NCBI RefSeq assembly: GCF_025420585.1
Contig: NZ_JAOEGB010000001.1
Location: forward strand, 248,001-312,000
Direction of reading: 5' to 3'
Length of the DNA stretch: 64,000 nucleotides
From: Planotetraspora sp. A-T 1434
Lineage (GTDB): Bacteria; Actinomycetota; Actinomycetes; Streptosporangiales; Streptosporangiaceae
Shown here: positions 35,086-42,832 of the stretch, piece by piece
Layout of the letters: the number at the start of each line of letters is the position of its first letter
Numbering within the stretch: the stretch's first letter is position 1
Notes under the pieces: generated by a model
Seen by the model: only the letters and a program-made list of their open reading frames with translations
Database searches by the model: none
Told to the model about the DNA's origin: nothing
Program-made: the position numbers and the translations under genes

Positions 35086-36301
35086 AGAGCGGCGGATCGG
35101 GTGGGCCGCCCGTTCCATGCCGGTCCTGGAGGCTATTGGCGCCGGGTTCGCCAAGGACCGGCCGCTCGACGGGCTGCGGATCGCGGCCTGTCTCCACGTG
35201 ACCGCCGAGACCGCCGTGCTCATGGGCGCGCTCAAGGCCGGAGGCGCGGACATCGCCCTGGCCGCGTCCAACCCCCTGTCCACCCAGGACGACGTCGCCG
35301 CCGCTCTCGCGGACTACGGCATCGCCGTCCAGGCCCGTGCCGGGGTGGACAGGGAAACCTATTACCGCCACATCCATCAAGCACTCGATATTTCGCCCAA
35401 TATCGTGCTTGACGATGGCTGTGACCTCGTCAACATCGTCCACACCGAGCGGGTGGAACTGCTGGAGGCCGTCATCGGCGGCTGCGAGGAGACGACCACC
35501 GGCATCATCCGGCTCCGCCAGATGGCGTCAGAGGGAGCCCTCCGGTTCCCCATGGTCGCGGTGAACGACACCCGGACGAAGCGGATGTTCGACAACAGGT
35601 ACGGCACGGGCCAGTCCACGCTCGACGGCATCATGCGGGCCACGAACGTCCTGCTCGCCGGCCGCACCATCGTCGTCGCCGGCTTCGGGTTCTGCGGCCG
35701 GGGGGTGGCCGAGCGGGCCAAGGGCCTGGGAGCCCGGGTGGTCGTGACCGAGATCGACCCCGTGAAGGCCCTCGACGCGTCCCTGCAGGGATACGACGTC
35801 CAGCCCATGAGCCGGGCCGCCCAGACCGGGGACGTGTTCGTCACCGTGACCGGCAACCGTGACGTCATCCGGGCTGAGCACCTGGCCGTCATGAAGGACG
35901 GCGCGATCCTGGCCAACGCCGGTCACTTCGACGTCGAGATCGATGTGCGCGCGCTCGAAGAGATGGCACAAACCGTAAATTTCGGGATTCGTCCGAACAC
36001 GGATGAGTACGTCCTGGAGGACGGCAGGCGACTGCTGCTCCTCGCCGAGGGCCGCCTCGTCAACCTGACCGCCGCGGAGGGTCATCCGGCGGCCGTCATG
36101 GACATGTCCTTCTCCGCCCAGGCCCTCGCCGTCGCCTGGCTCGCCCAGGAGTCGGTACGGCTCTCGCCCGGTGTGTACGACGTCCCGGCGGACATCGACG
36201 CCGAGGTGGCGCGGCTCAAGCTGGCCGCCGCCGGGATCGCGATCGACGCCCTCACCACCGAGCAGGAGGACTACCTTCACTCCTGGCGGCTCGGCTCCTG
36301 A
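35072..36301 (+). CDS. Second, shorter adenosylhomocysteinase homolog
   Basis: 409 residues from ATG 35072. The frame stays open upstream to 35018, but that part is translated repeat array, so 35072 is preferred. It keeps the SahH machinery: CLHVTAETAVL, NIVLDDGCDLV, CEETTTGIIRL, VNDTRTKRMFDNRYGTGQS and the NAD loop VVAGFGFCGRGVAERA. It lacks the long insertion of the canonical enzyme and the C-terminal KPDHYRY, ending instead in EQEDYLHSW, as in archaeal/thermophile-type SahH. Identity to its neighbour is clearly low. It may hydrolyse SAH, act on S-inosylhomocysteine or another thioether nucleoside, or be specialised. The usual first residues before GERRIGWAARSMPVL look shortened, perhaps by repeat invasion. 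Confidence 0.85.
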   Translation: MVEAGERRIGWAARSMPVLEAIGAGFAKDRPLDGLRIAACLHVTAETAVLMGALKAGGADIALAASNPLSTQDDVAAALADYGIAVQARAGVDRETYYRHIHQALDISPNIVLDDGCDLVNIVHTERVELLEAVIGGCEETTTGIIRLRQMASEGALRFPMVAVNDTRTKRMFDNRYGTGQSTLDGIMRATNVLLAGRTIVVAGFGFCGRGVAERAKGLGARVVVTEIDPVKALDASLQGYDVQPMSRAAQTGDVFVTVTGNRDVIRAEHLAVMKDGAILANAGHFDVEIDVRALEEMAQTVNFGIRPNTDEYVLEDGRRLLLLAEGRLVNLTAAEGHPAAVMDMSFSAQALAVAWLAQESVRLSPGVYDVPADIDAEVARLKLAAAGIAIDALTTEQEDYLHSWRLGS

Positions 36302-36420
36302 CCTGGTACGGCCATGCCCACCGGTCACATAGAGAGACGTCGTTCCGACGCCTCATTTGAGAGGGCGGGCACGACCGGTGCGGCCTCTCCCTCCGACCGT
36401 ATCGCGCCCGCCTTAACCCC

Positions 36421-36474
36421 ACTGCAGGCATGCCCCATGTCCTGCAGTCGTTCTCCGTGCCCCGCATATCGGGG
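36421..36474. terminator. Two adjacent hairpins between convergent genes
   Basis: ACTGCAGG (36421-36428) pairs with CCTGCAGT (36441-36448) over 12 bases, and CCCCG (36460-36464) pairs with CGGGG (36470-36474) over CATAT. They sit between the second SahH gene (rightward) and the RDD gene (leftward), just before the RDD stop, and probably terminate both transcripts. Confidence 0.55.
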
Positions 36475-36482
36475 TCTACACC

Positions 36483-37448
36483 TCATGCGGGCGGAAGAAA
36501 TCCTCCGGGCGTCGGACCGGCCGGTTCGGAGTCGGCCGGCCGAGCCTCCGGCGCAGGTCGCGCCTGCCCCTGGGGCGCTCCGCCGTACTGCGGCGTCGAG
36601 CCGTACGCGGGTGCCGCGCCGTACGCGGGTGCCGCGCCGTACGCGGGTGGTGCCCCGTAGCTCTGGGGTGCTGTGCCGTACGGCATGGCGGGGCGGCGGG
36701 CCTGGGCGAGCCTGATCTCCTCGCGGCGGCGGCGCTCGGCCAGAACGGCGGCGAGGTAGGTGTGCGGCGGCACGCCGGGCGGGGGCGGCGGGGCGACGCG
36801 CGCGCTGACCTGTTCCGCGATCCGGACGCCCATCTCGTGCTGGGTGACGGGCGCGAGCTGGTGCCAGCGGGAGAGGTACTGCCGGGCGGTGTTCGCCAGC
36901 TCGTTGGAGAGCTGGGAGAGCTCCAGCGAGGAGGCCCAGGCGGCGAGCTGCGGCGGCATGGCGGGCGGGGGAGCCTGACGCGGCGCCCGCTCCCCGATGA
37001 CCATGGTGCCGGCGAAGATGTCGCCCAGCCGCTTGCCCTTCTCGTTCGCCAGCGACGTGATGAGCGCCGGGGCGCCGAAGAAGAGCCAGAACTCCACGAA
37101 GCCCGCCAGCCCGCGGAACAGCGCCTGCCGGAAGCGCTCGGGGCCGCCGTCGTCGCCCACCACCCGCAGACCGAGCGCCAGCTTGCCCAGGCTGCGGCCT
37201 CTGCTCACGGTCTCGAAGATCACCGGATAGCCGACGATCACGAGGACGGTGAACAGGATCACCAGCCCTCTGGCGAGCGCCGTGTCGGTCACGACGGAGG
37301 CGTTGGACAGCAGGATGTACGCCAGGATGAGGACGGCCCATTGCAGGACCCAGTCGATGATGTAGGCCACGGCACGGCTGGGCAGCTGAGCCACCCGGAC
37401 CTCGACGACGACGGCCTCACCCGTCACGACTTCCGACACACTCCGCAC
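36483..37448 (-). CDS. RDD family membrane protein with Pro/Tyr-rich tail
   Basis: 321 residues. RDD domain in the first 160 residues: RAVAYIIDWVLQWAVLILAY (the Arg-Asp-type first span), a second and third span, SRGRSLGKLALGLRVV and GKRLGDIFAGTMVI. Two later segments are cytoplasmic helices. Residues 250-321 are disordered and repeat YGAAPA (18-bp DNA units). RDD proteins may act in transport or membrane organisation. In Mycobacterium the homologous gene (Rv3695) heads the same cluster (SpoIIM, DUF58, MoxR). It is divergent from the SpoIIM gene by 32 bp, so the two share a promoter region. A second GTG at 37439 is an alternative start. Confidence 0.85.
   Translation of the reverse strand: MRSVSEVVTGEAVVVEVRVAQLPSRAVAYIIDWVLQWAVLILAYILLSNASVVTDTALARGLVILFTVLVIVGYPVIFETVSRGRSLGKLALGLRVVGDDGGPERFRQALFRGLAGFVEFWLFFGAPALITSLANEKGKRLGDIFAGTMVIGERAPRQAPPPAMPPQLAAWASSLELSQLSNELANTARQYLSRWHQLAPVTQHEMGVRIAEQVSARVAPPPPPGVPPHTYLAAVLAERRRREEIRLAQARRPAMPYGTAPQSYGAPPAYGAAPAYGAAPAYGSTPQYGGAPQGQARPAPEARPADSEPAGPTPGGFLPPA
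36601..36654 (-). repeat. 18-bp in-frame repeat coding YGAAPA
   Basis: CCGTACGCGGGTGCCGCG is present twice perfectly (36601-36618, 36619-36636) and a third time with changes (36637-36654). It encodes the PAYGAA repeat in the RDD protein's disordered tail and contains the CCGTACG core that is frequent throughout the window. Confidence 0.85.
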
Positions 37449-37480
37449 CCTACTGCGCCGCCGTCGATAGGGTCTGATCT

Positions 37481-38473
37481 GTGGACATCGATGCGTTCGT
37501 CACCGCCAGCAAGCCGATGTGGGACCGGCTTGAAGATCTGGTACGGCGGCGCCGCTCGCTGAACGGCGCGGAGGTCGACGAGCTGGTCGAGCTGTACCAG
37601 CGGGCCGCGACGCACCTGTCCATCGTCCGTTCCGGCTCGACCGACGCCATCCTCGTCGGCCGCCTCTCGGCCCTGGTGGCGCGGGCTCGCTCGGCGGTCA
37701 CGGGCGCGCACAGCCCGGCATGGCGGGAGGTCGTGCGGTTCTTCGCCGTCTCGTTTCCCGTGGTGGCCTACCGCGCTCGGAGGTGGTGGCTCGGGGCGGC
37801 GCTGGCCTCGCTCGCGGTGGCCTATGTCATGGGCGTGTGGATCGCCAAGAACCCCGGCGTCCAGGCGGCCATCGGCACCCCGGAAGAGATCAAGCAGCTC
37901 GTCGAGCACGACTTCGCGGACTACTACTCCGAGAACCCGGCGGCGTCGTTCGCCGGACAGGTGTGGATCAACAACGCGTGGGTGTCGATGCAGGTCATCG
38001 TCTCCGCCATCCTGCTGGGGCTGCCGATTCCGTACATTCTCTGGCAGAACGCCGCGAACGGTGGCGTCCTCGGCGGGCTGATGGCCGCACACGGCAAGGC
38101 CGACGTCTTCTGGGGGCTCATCCTCCCGCACGGCCTGCTGGAGCTGACCGCGGTGTTCCTCGCGGCGGGCGTCGGCATGCGGCTCGGCTGGACGGTCATC
38201 GACCCCGGCCCCCGGCGACGCGGCGAGGCACTGGCCGAGCAGGGGAGGGCCGTCATGAGCGTCGCCCTCGGCCTCGTCGTCGTGCTCCTGATATCGGGCC
38301 TGATCGAGGCCGGAGTGACGCCTTCGGGCCTGCCCACGTGGGCACGCATTGGGATCGGCGCCCTGGCCGAGGTGGTCTTCCTGGCCTACGTCATCGTGTT
38401 CGGCCGCCGGGCCGGCAGGGCCGGTGAGACAGGGGACATCGAACACGCCCCCGATTTCGCCCCCACGGCATGA
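37481..38473 (+). CDS. Stage II sporulation protein M-like membrane protein
   Basis: 330 residues from GTG 37481. N-terminal about 85 residues are a soluble helical domain (VTASKPMWDRLEDLVRRRRS). Then come five or six membrane segments (WWLGAALASLAVAYVMGVWI, VWINNAWVSMQVIVSAILLGL, ILPHGLLELTAVFLAAGVGM and others) of the SpoIIM family. HGLLEL is its signature. In Bacillus SpoIIM is part of the DMP peptidoglycan hydrolase complex in engulfment; the actinobacterial version belongs to the RDD-MoxR-DUF58 cluster and is of unknown function (Rv3694c homolog). Its stop is 25 bp from the convergent DUF58 gene. Confidence 0.85.
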   Translation: MDIDAFVTASKPMWDRLEDLVRRRRSLNGAEVDELVELYQRAATHLSIVRSGSTDAILVGRLSALVARARSAVTGAHSPAWREVVRFFAVSFPVVAYRARRWWLGAALASLAVAYVMGVWIAKNPGVQAAIGTPEEIKQLVEHDFADYYSENPAASFAGQVWINNAWVSMQVIVSAILLGLPIPYILWQNAANGGVLGGLMAAHGKADVFWGLILPHGLLELTAVFLAAGVGMRLGWTVIDPGPRRRGEALAEQGRAVMSVALGLVVVLLISGLIEAGVTPSGLPTWARIGIGALAEVVFLAYVIVFGRRAGRAGETGDIEHAPDFAPTA

Positions 38474-38498
38474 CCCGCACAGAAAGCCACTCAGAAGA

Positions 38499-39821
38499 TC
38501 AGAGGCGCCCTGCGGCCTTGAGCGCGAGGTAGGCGTCGGCCAGTGCGGGGGCGATGTCCTCCGGCAGCGCGTCGACGACCTCGACGCCGTGGCGGCGCAG
38601 CAGTGATGTGACCCTCCGGCGCTCGCCGCGCAACTGCTCGGCGGCCGCCGCGTCGTAGACGAGCTCCGCCGTACCCCGGCCGGAGGCCATGGCGGCGACC
38701 CGCGGATCGGCGACGGCGGCCACCAGCACCAAGTGGCGCGACGACAGCTGCGGCAGCACCGGCAGCAGGCCTTCCTCCATCGCGGCCGAGTTGAGGTCGG
38801 TCAGCAGCACGACGAGGCAGCGGCGCTTGGCTCGGGCCAGCACGGCCGCCACCATGCCGGGGGAGTCCGCCTCGACCAGCTCGGCCTCGATCGGCGCCAT
38901 CACGTTGACCAGCGACGACAGCAGCTCGGTCCGGGCTGCGCCGGAGAGCCAGGCGCGGACGGCCCGATCGTAGGCGAGGAAGTCCACCCGGTCACCGGCG
39001 CGTGCCGCGAGCGCGGCGAGCAGCAGCGCGGCGTCCATCGACCAGTCCAGCCGCGGCCACCCCGGCGGCGTGCCGAGAATGGGGGGTGAGCCGACGCGGC
39101 CGGCGGACGTGCGGCCCGTGTCGAGCACGATGAGCACCCGCCGGTCGCGTTCCGGCCGCCAGGTCCGGACGACGACGTCGCTGCGCCGGGCGCTGGCCCG
39201 CCAGTCGATGGACCGCACGTCGTCGCCGATGACGTATTCCCGCAGAGAGTCGAACTCGGTGCCCTGGCCGCGCACCAGCGCCGGGTGCTGGCCGTCCAGC
39301 TCTCGCAGCTTGGACAGCTTGGCGGGCAGATGCTTCCGGCTGAGGAAGGGCGGCACCACTCGCACGGACCACGGCACGCGATGCGCCCCCTGCCGTCCCG
39401 CCAGGCCCAGCGGGCCCAGTGAGCGGACCGTCACGGTCACCGCCTCCCGGTCGCCCCTCCTGGTCGGCGTCAACGTGGTCACCAGGCGCCGCCGCTCGCC
39501 GCCCGGCACGTTCACCTTGAGATGGCGGGGCGTCGCTCCGGCCGAAGGCGGCCAGGCGTCCCGCAGCACGCCGCGGACCCTGCGACGGCCCGGATTGTCC
39601 ACGATCAGGCCGACCGCGACCGACTGCCCGAGCCGTACCAGCCGCTCGCCGTCACGCCGGAAGCGCAGCGCGCGGACGCTGCCGGCGAACAGCAGATCGA
39701 TCACGATCAGCGCGGCCAGCAGCAGCGCGATGCCGAGCACGGCCATCGCCGGTCGCGGCGCGAACAACACCACGATGGCGCCGAGGGCGGCGAGCAGCCC
39801 CGCCCGTCCCGTCAGTGCCAC
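38499..39821 (-). CDS. DUF58 domain protein
   Basis: 440 residues. Two N-terminal membrane segments (GLLAALGAIVVLFAP, VLGIALLLAALIVIDLLF) anchor it. DUF58 signature about residue 195: GTEFDSLREYVIGDDVRSIDWRASAR, followed by a VWA-like fold starting VLIVLDTGRTSAGR. DUF58 proteins pair with MoxR ATPases as presumed substrates or adaptors in complex assembly at the membrane. The moxR gene is 73 bp upstream with a 15-bp repeat array in the gap. Homologous to Rv3693. Confidence 0.9.
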   Translation of the reverse strand: MALTGRAGLLAALGAIVVLFAPRPAMAVLGIALLLAALIVIDLLFAGSVRALRFRRDGERLVRLGQSVAVGLIVDNPGRRRVRGVLRDAWPPSAGATPRHLKVNVPGGERRRLVTTLTPTRRGDREAVTVTVRSLGPLGLAGRQGAHRVPWSVRVVPPFLSRKHLPAKLSKLRELDGQHPALVRGQGTEFDSLREYVIGDDVRSIDWRASARRSDVVVRTWRPERDRRVLIVLDTGRTSAGRVGSPPILGTPPGWPRLDWSMDAALLLAALAARAGDRVDFLAYDRAVRAWLSGAARTELLSSLVNVMAPIEAELVEADSPGMVAAVLARAKRRCLVVLLTDLNSAAMEEGLLPVLPQLSSRHLVLVAAVADPRVAAMASGRGTAELVYDAAAAEQLRGERRRVTSLLRRHGVEVVDALPEDIAPALADAYLALKAAGRL

Positions 39822-39850
39822 CGCACGGCCCTCCCGGTTCGTACGGCCAT

Positions 39851-39910
39851 CATCGTGGGACCCGTCATCGTGGGACCCGTCATCGCGGGACCTTTCATCG
39901 CGGGACGGGG
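39851..39910. repeat. Four 15-bp tandem repeats spanning the moxR stop codon
   Basis: CATCGTGGGACCCGT is repeated at 39851, 39866, 39881 (CATCGCGGGACCTTT) and 39896 (CATCGCGGGACGGGG). The stop codon of moxR (complement of 39895-39897) lies at the junction of the third and fourth units. The region is otherwise the short spacer to the DUF58 gene. Confidence 0.85.
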
Positions 39911-40974
39911 ACGGAGGCGAGGATGCCGTCCAGGATGCCGTCGGGGGTGGCGCCTTCCAGTTCGGCTTCGGGACGCAACTGCACCCGGTGCCGCAACGCC
40001 GGCCGGGCCAGCGCCTTGACGTCGTCCGGGGTGACGTAGGTCCGGCCGGACAGCCAGCCCCACGCGCGGGCCGCCGCCAGGAGCGCGGTCGCCCCTCGCG
40101 GTGACACGCCGAGCTGCAGCGACGGCGACTGCCGGGTGGCGCGGGCGAGGTCGACGACGTACCCGAGCACCTCCGGCCCCACGTGCACGCGCCTGACGGC
40201 CTCCCGCCCGGCCTCCAGGTCCGCCGCGGACGCCACCGCCTTGATGTGCGACAGGTCGCGGGGGTCGAATCCGAGCGCGTGCCGTTCCAGCACGGCGATC
40301 TCCTGGTCCCGGGGCGGCAGCGGAACCGTCAGCTTGAGCAGGAACCGGTCGAGCTGCGCCTCCGGGAGCTGGTAGGTGCCCTCGTACTCGATGGGGTTCT
40401 GGGTCGCCGCCACGATGAACGGGTCGGGCAGCTTGCGGGCGGTCCCCTCGACGCTGACCTGGCGCTCCTCCATCGCTTCGAGCAGGGCGGCCTGGGTCTT
40501 CGGCGGGGTCCGGTTGATCTCGTCGGCGAGCAGCAGGTTCGTGAAGACCGGCCCCTCGCGGAACTCGAACTCGGCCGTCCTGGCGTCGTAGACGAGGGAG
40601 CCCGTCACGTCGCCCGGCATCAGGTCGGGGGTGAACTGCACCCGCTTGAAGTCGAGCGACAGCGTGGCCGCGAGGGTCCGGACCAGCAGCGTCTTGGCAA
40701 CGCCGGGAACGCCTTCGAGCAGCACGTGCCCCCGGCACAGCAGCGCGATGACCAGGCCGGTGACGACGGAGTCCTGCCCCACCACGGCCTTGCCGACCTC
40801 TGCCCGGAGCGTGCCGAGCGCCTCCCGCGCGGCGTCGGCCGCCGCCCCCGCATGCCCCGGGCCCTCGTGTTCGGGGCCCTCGTGTTCGGGGCCCGCGTGT
40901 TCGGGGCCCTCGTGTTCGGGGCCCGCGTGTCCCGGAGCCGTGTGCCCCTGCGCCCCCGGTCCAGGTGTGGTCAC
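39895..40974 (-). CDS. MoxR-family AAA ATPase
   Basis: 359 residues. After a 45-residue acidic/His-Gly repeat tail, the AAA domain begins: Walker A EGVPGVAKTLL (here Pro-Gly-Val-Ala-Lys), FTPDLMPGDVTGS, Walker B LLADEINRTPPKTQAALLEAM, sensor-1 VAATQNPIEYEGTYQLPEAQLDRF, and the C-terminal lid SPRGATALLAAARAWGWL. MoxR ATPases act as chaperones that mature protein complexes, here with DUF58 and the membrane proteins of the cluster. Homologous to moxR2 (Rv3692). The start overlaps the DUF4350 stop by 4 bp. The stop lies in a 15-bp repeat array. Confidence 0.95.
   Translation of the reverse strand: MTTPGPGAQGHTAPGHAGPEHEGPEHAGPEHEGPEHEGPGHAGAAADAAREALGTLRAEVGKAVVGQDSVVTGLVIALLCRGHVLLEGVPGVAKTLLVRTLAATLSLDFKRVQFTPDLMPGDVTGSLVYDARTAEFEFREGPVFTNLLLADEINRTPPKTQAALLEAMEERQVSVEGTARKLPDPFIVAATQNPIEYEGTYQLPEAQLDRFLLKLTVPLPPRDQEIAVLERHALGFDPRDLSHIKAVASAADLEAGREAVRRVHVGPEVLGYVVDLARATRQSPSLQLGVSPRGATALLAAARAWGWLSGRTYVTPDDVKALARPALRHRVQLRPEAELEGATPDGILDGILASVPVPR
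40860..40934 (-). repeat. Five 15-bp repeats coding EHEGP at the MoxR N-terminus
   Basis: Units such as GGCCCTCGTGTTCGG and GGCCCGCGTGTTCGG run from 40860 to 40934 in steps of 15 bp. On the coding strand they give an alternating EHEGP/EHAGP pentapeptide, a histidine- and glutamate-rich stretch that could bind metal or remain disordered. Confidence 0.9.
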
Positions 40975-42197
40975 GAGTCGCTTACCTGCCTTTCGATTGC
41001 GTCCAAGTATCCGGCCAGGGCCACGAGAGCGGCGTCGTCGGCCGGGGCCGTGCCGTACAGCGCGAACCGCACGTCCTCCATGTCCTCCCCGGTCCGTACG
41101 GCTGTCGCCGCGACGAGCTCGTCGGGGGAGGCGGTGCGGGACAGCCCGAGGCGCGGGGTGATGCGGTCGACGGCGGCCGCGCGGAGCGCGAGAGCCGCCC
41201 GGTCACGTGCCCTTCGTGCCCGGTAGAGGCGGCCGCGCCCTTCCACGGTCTCCGCGGCCCGCACGACCACCGGCAGGCGTTCTGCGACGACGGGGCCCAG
41301 CCTGCGCCCTCGCCACAGGGCGACCACGCCCACGGCGATGATGAGCTGGATGACGGCCCAGTCCACCCCCGGAGGGATGAGGGAGCCGAGGCTCTCATTT
41401 CCGGGGCCGGTGTCGATCCCGGTCTGGGGCTCCGCGGGAGGGACGAGCCAGATCAGCCGCGGCTTCGTCCCGGCCAGGTTCATCGCGAGCGCGGCGTTGC
41501 CGTCCTCGGCCAGCCGCAGGTTGCTCATGAAGGAACCGTCGCCCACCACTGTCACCGTGTGGCCGTTCGCGACATACCGGACGAGGGTCGGTTTGCCGCC
41601 AGCCGGATAGCAGCCGGTGGCTCCGGCCGGAGCCGAGAACGACGTGCCGCCCATGAAGGCGCTCCCCGCCCGGGTGGCCTCCCGCAGCGCGCAGCTCGGT
41701 TCGCGTGACCGGACGCGCGCCCCGCGGTCCTTGGGCGTGACACCGCTCGCCAGGACGTCGAGGTACGGCACGGCGCCCACGATCAGCCGGTCGCCCGGCG
41801 CGGCGGCGAGCCGGGTGGCCTCGGGGCGGCTGAGGAGGCTCGCATAGGTGATGAGGAGCTGGCTGTCCGTGCCGCTGCGGGCCAGTGCGTCCGAGGCGCT
41901 GTCCACGCGCTCGACCGTGATTCCGTGGTCCCCGAGCACCTCGGCGAGCGCCTTGCTCCCGTACACAGTGGCGTCGGCGGGGTCGGCCTCGTGGCCTTCG
42001 GTGCCCGGTGAGGACAGCAGCACCGGGACGAGCGCGGCGGCCACCACGAGCAGCCCCACCAGGAGGATCCCGCGCAGGCGTCGCCAGAGGCCACCCGCCG
42101 TGGGCGACGTGGGGACCGACCACCCGGCCCGCGCCGGGGCCTCGCTCCCGGTCTGGCTCACCGGGGTCTGGCTCACCGGGCGAGTCTGGGTGATCAT
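40971..42197 (-). CDS. DUF4350 domain membrane protein
   Basis: 408 residues from ATG 42197. The N-terminal membrane span (GILLVGLLVVAAALVPVLLSS, residues 43-63) is followed by an extracytoplasmic DUF4350 domain (ATVYGSKALAEVLGDHGITVERVDS, QLLITYASLLSRPEATRLA), a glutamine-amidotransferase-like fold without a catalytic triad. A second membrane span (VDWAVIQLIIAVGVVALWRGR) leads to a cytoplasmic helical tail. Homologous to Rv3691. Start and stop overlap both neighbours by 4 bp, indicating a translationally coupled operon. The start codon sits inside the sequence CGCATGATCACC, a one-mismatch copy of the array motif. Confidence 0.85.
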   Translation of the reverse strand: MITQTRPVSQTPVSQTGSEAPARAGWSVPTSPTAGGLWRRLRGILLVGLLVVAAALVPVLLSSPGTEGHEADPADATVYGSKALAEVLGDHGITVERVDSASDALARSGTDSQLLITYASLLSRPEATRLAAAPGDRLIVGAVPYLDVLASGVTPKDRGARVRSREPSCALREATRAGSAFMGGTSFSAPAGATGCYPAGGKPTLVRYVANGHTVTVVGDGSFMSNLRLAEDGNAALAMNLAGTKPRLIWLVPPAEPQTGIDTGPGNESLGSLIPPGVDWAVIQLIIAVGVVALWRGRRLGPVVAERLPVVVRAAETVEGRGRLYRARRARDRAALALRAAAVDRITPRLGLSRTASPDELVAATAVRTGEDMEDVRFALYGTAPADDAALVALAGYLDAIERQVSDS

Positions 42198-42832
42198 GCG
42201 GGCGTCTCCAATGCGACGCGGGCGGTCTGAAGGCGCTCGTCCAGGGCGGTCAGCGTCATGTACGCCTCCCGGGTTCCGGGGGCCTCGCCGTACGTCACAT
42301 CATCGAAGATCCGGGCGGCCGACAGAAGGCCGGCGGCATGGGTGGGCAGGGCCCGCCCCGCCGCCTCCGCCAGCTCAAGGGCGGTACGGCCGGGCAGCGG
42401 GCTGACGATGGCCCGCTCCTCAAGGTCACGGGCGATCGCGCGGAGCCGCTCCTGGACGGCCCGGGTCCAGTCGCCTTCGGCGGCCAGCCGTCCGGCCTCC
42501 GCCCGATGCTCGGCGGCGGTCCGCTCCCGCCCGTCGAAGACGACGCCCTCGCCGGCTCCGCGGCCGCGCGACATCCGGCGCAGGGCCCACAGCAGGAGCG
42601 CCGCCAGGACGCCCAGGATCACGACGATGACGATGAGCGACACGACGCCGCCCGTCACGCCTGACCCCGCGTCCATGAGGTCGCCGAGGAGTTGGGTGAA
42701 CCCCCGCCACAGCCGGTCGATCAGCGACTCCTGCTGGTAGCCCGACTTCAGGAGCTCGCCGGAGACCTCCCGCTGAGCCTCGTCACGTCCGATGTCGACG
42801 GGAGGATCGAGCAACCGCAGGACGAGCGTCAC
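42194..42832 (-). CDS. DUF4129 domain membrane protein
   Basis: 212 residues from GTG 42832, which overlaps the preceding stop (GTGA). A short N-terminus with an export-type first segment (VTLVLRLLDPPVDIGRDEAQ) is followed by one long membrane span (GGVVSLIVIVVILGVLAALLLWALRR, about 73-98) and a cytoplasmic helical DUF4129 domain (RTAAEHRAEAGRLAAEGDWT, AVQERLRAIARDLEER, FDDVTYGEAPGTREAYMTL). DUF4129 is a frequent partner of transglutaminase/DUF58/MoxR systems. Homologous to Rv3690. The real start is far downstream of the longest open frame, which overlaps the next gene. Confidence 0.85.
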   Translation of the reverse strand: MTLVLRLLDPPVDIGRDEAQREVSGELLKSGYQQESLIDRLWRGFTQLLGDLMDAGSGVTGGVVSLIVIVVILGVLAALLLWALRRMSRGRGAGEGVVFDGRERTAAEHRAEAGRLAAEGDWTRAVQERLRAIARDLEERAIVSPLPGRTALELAEAAGRALPTHAAGLLSAARIFDDVTYGEAPGTREAYMTLTALDERLQTARVALETPA

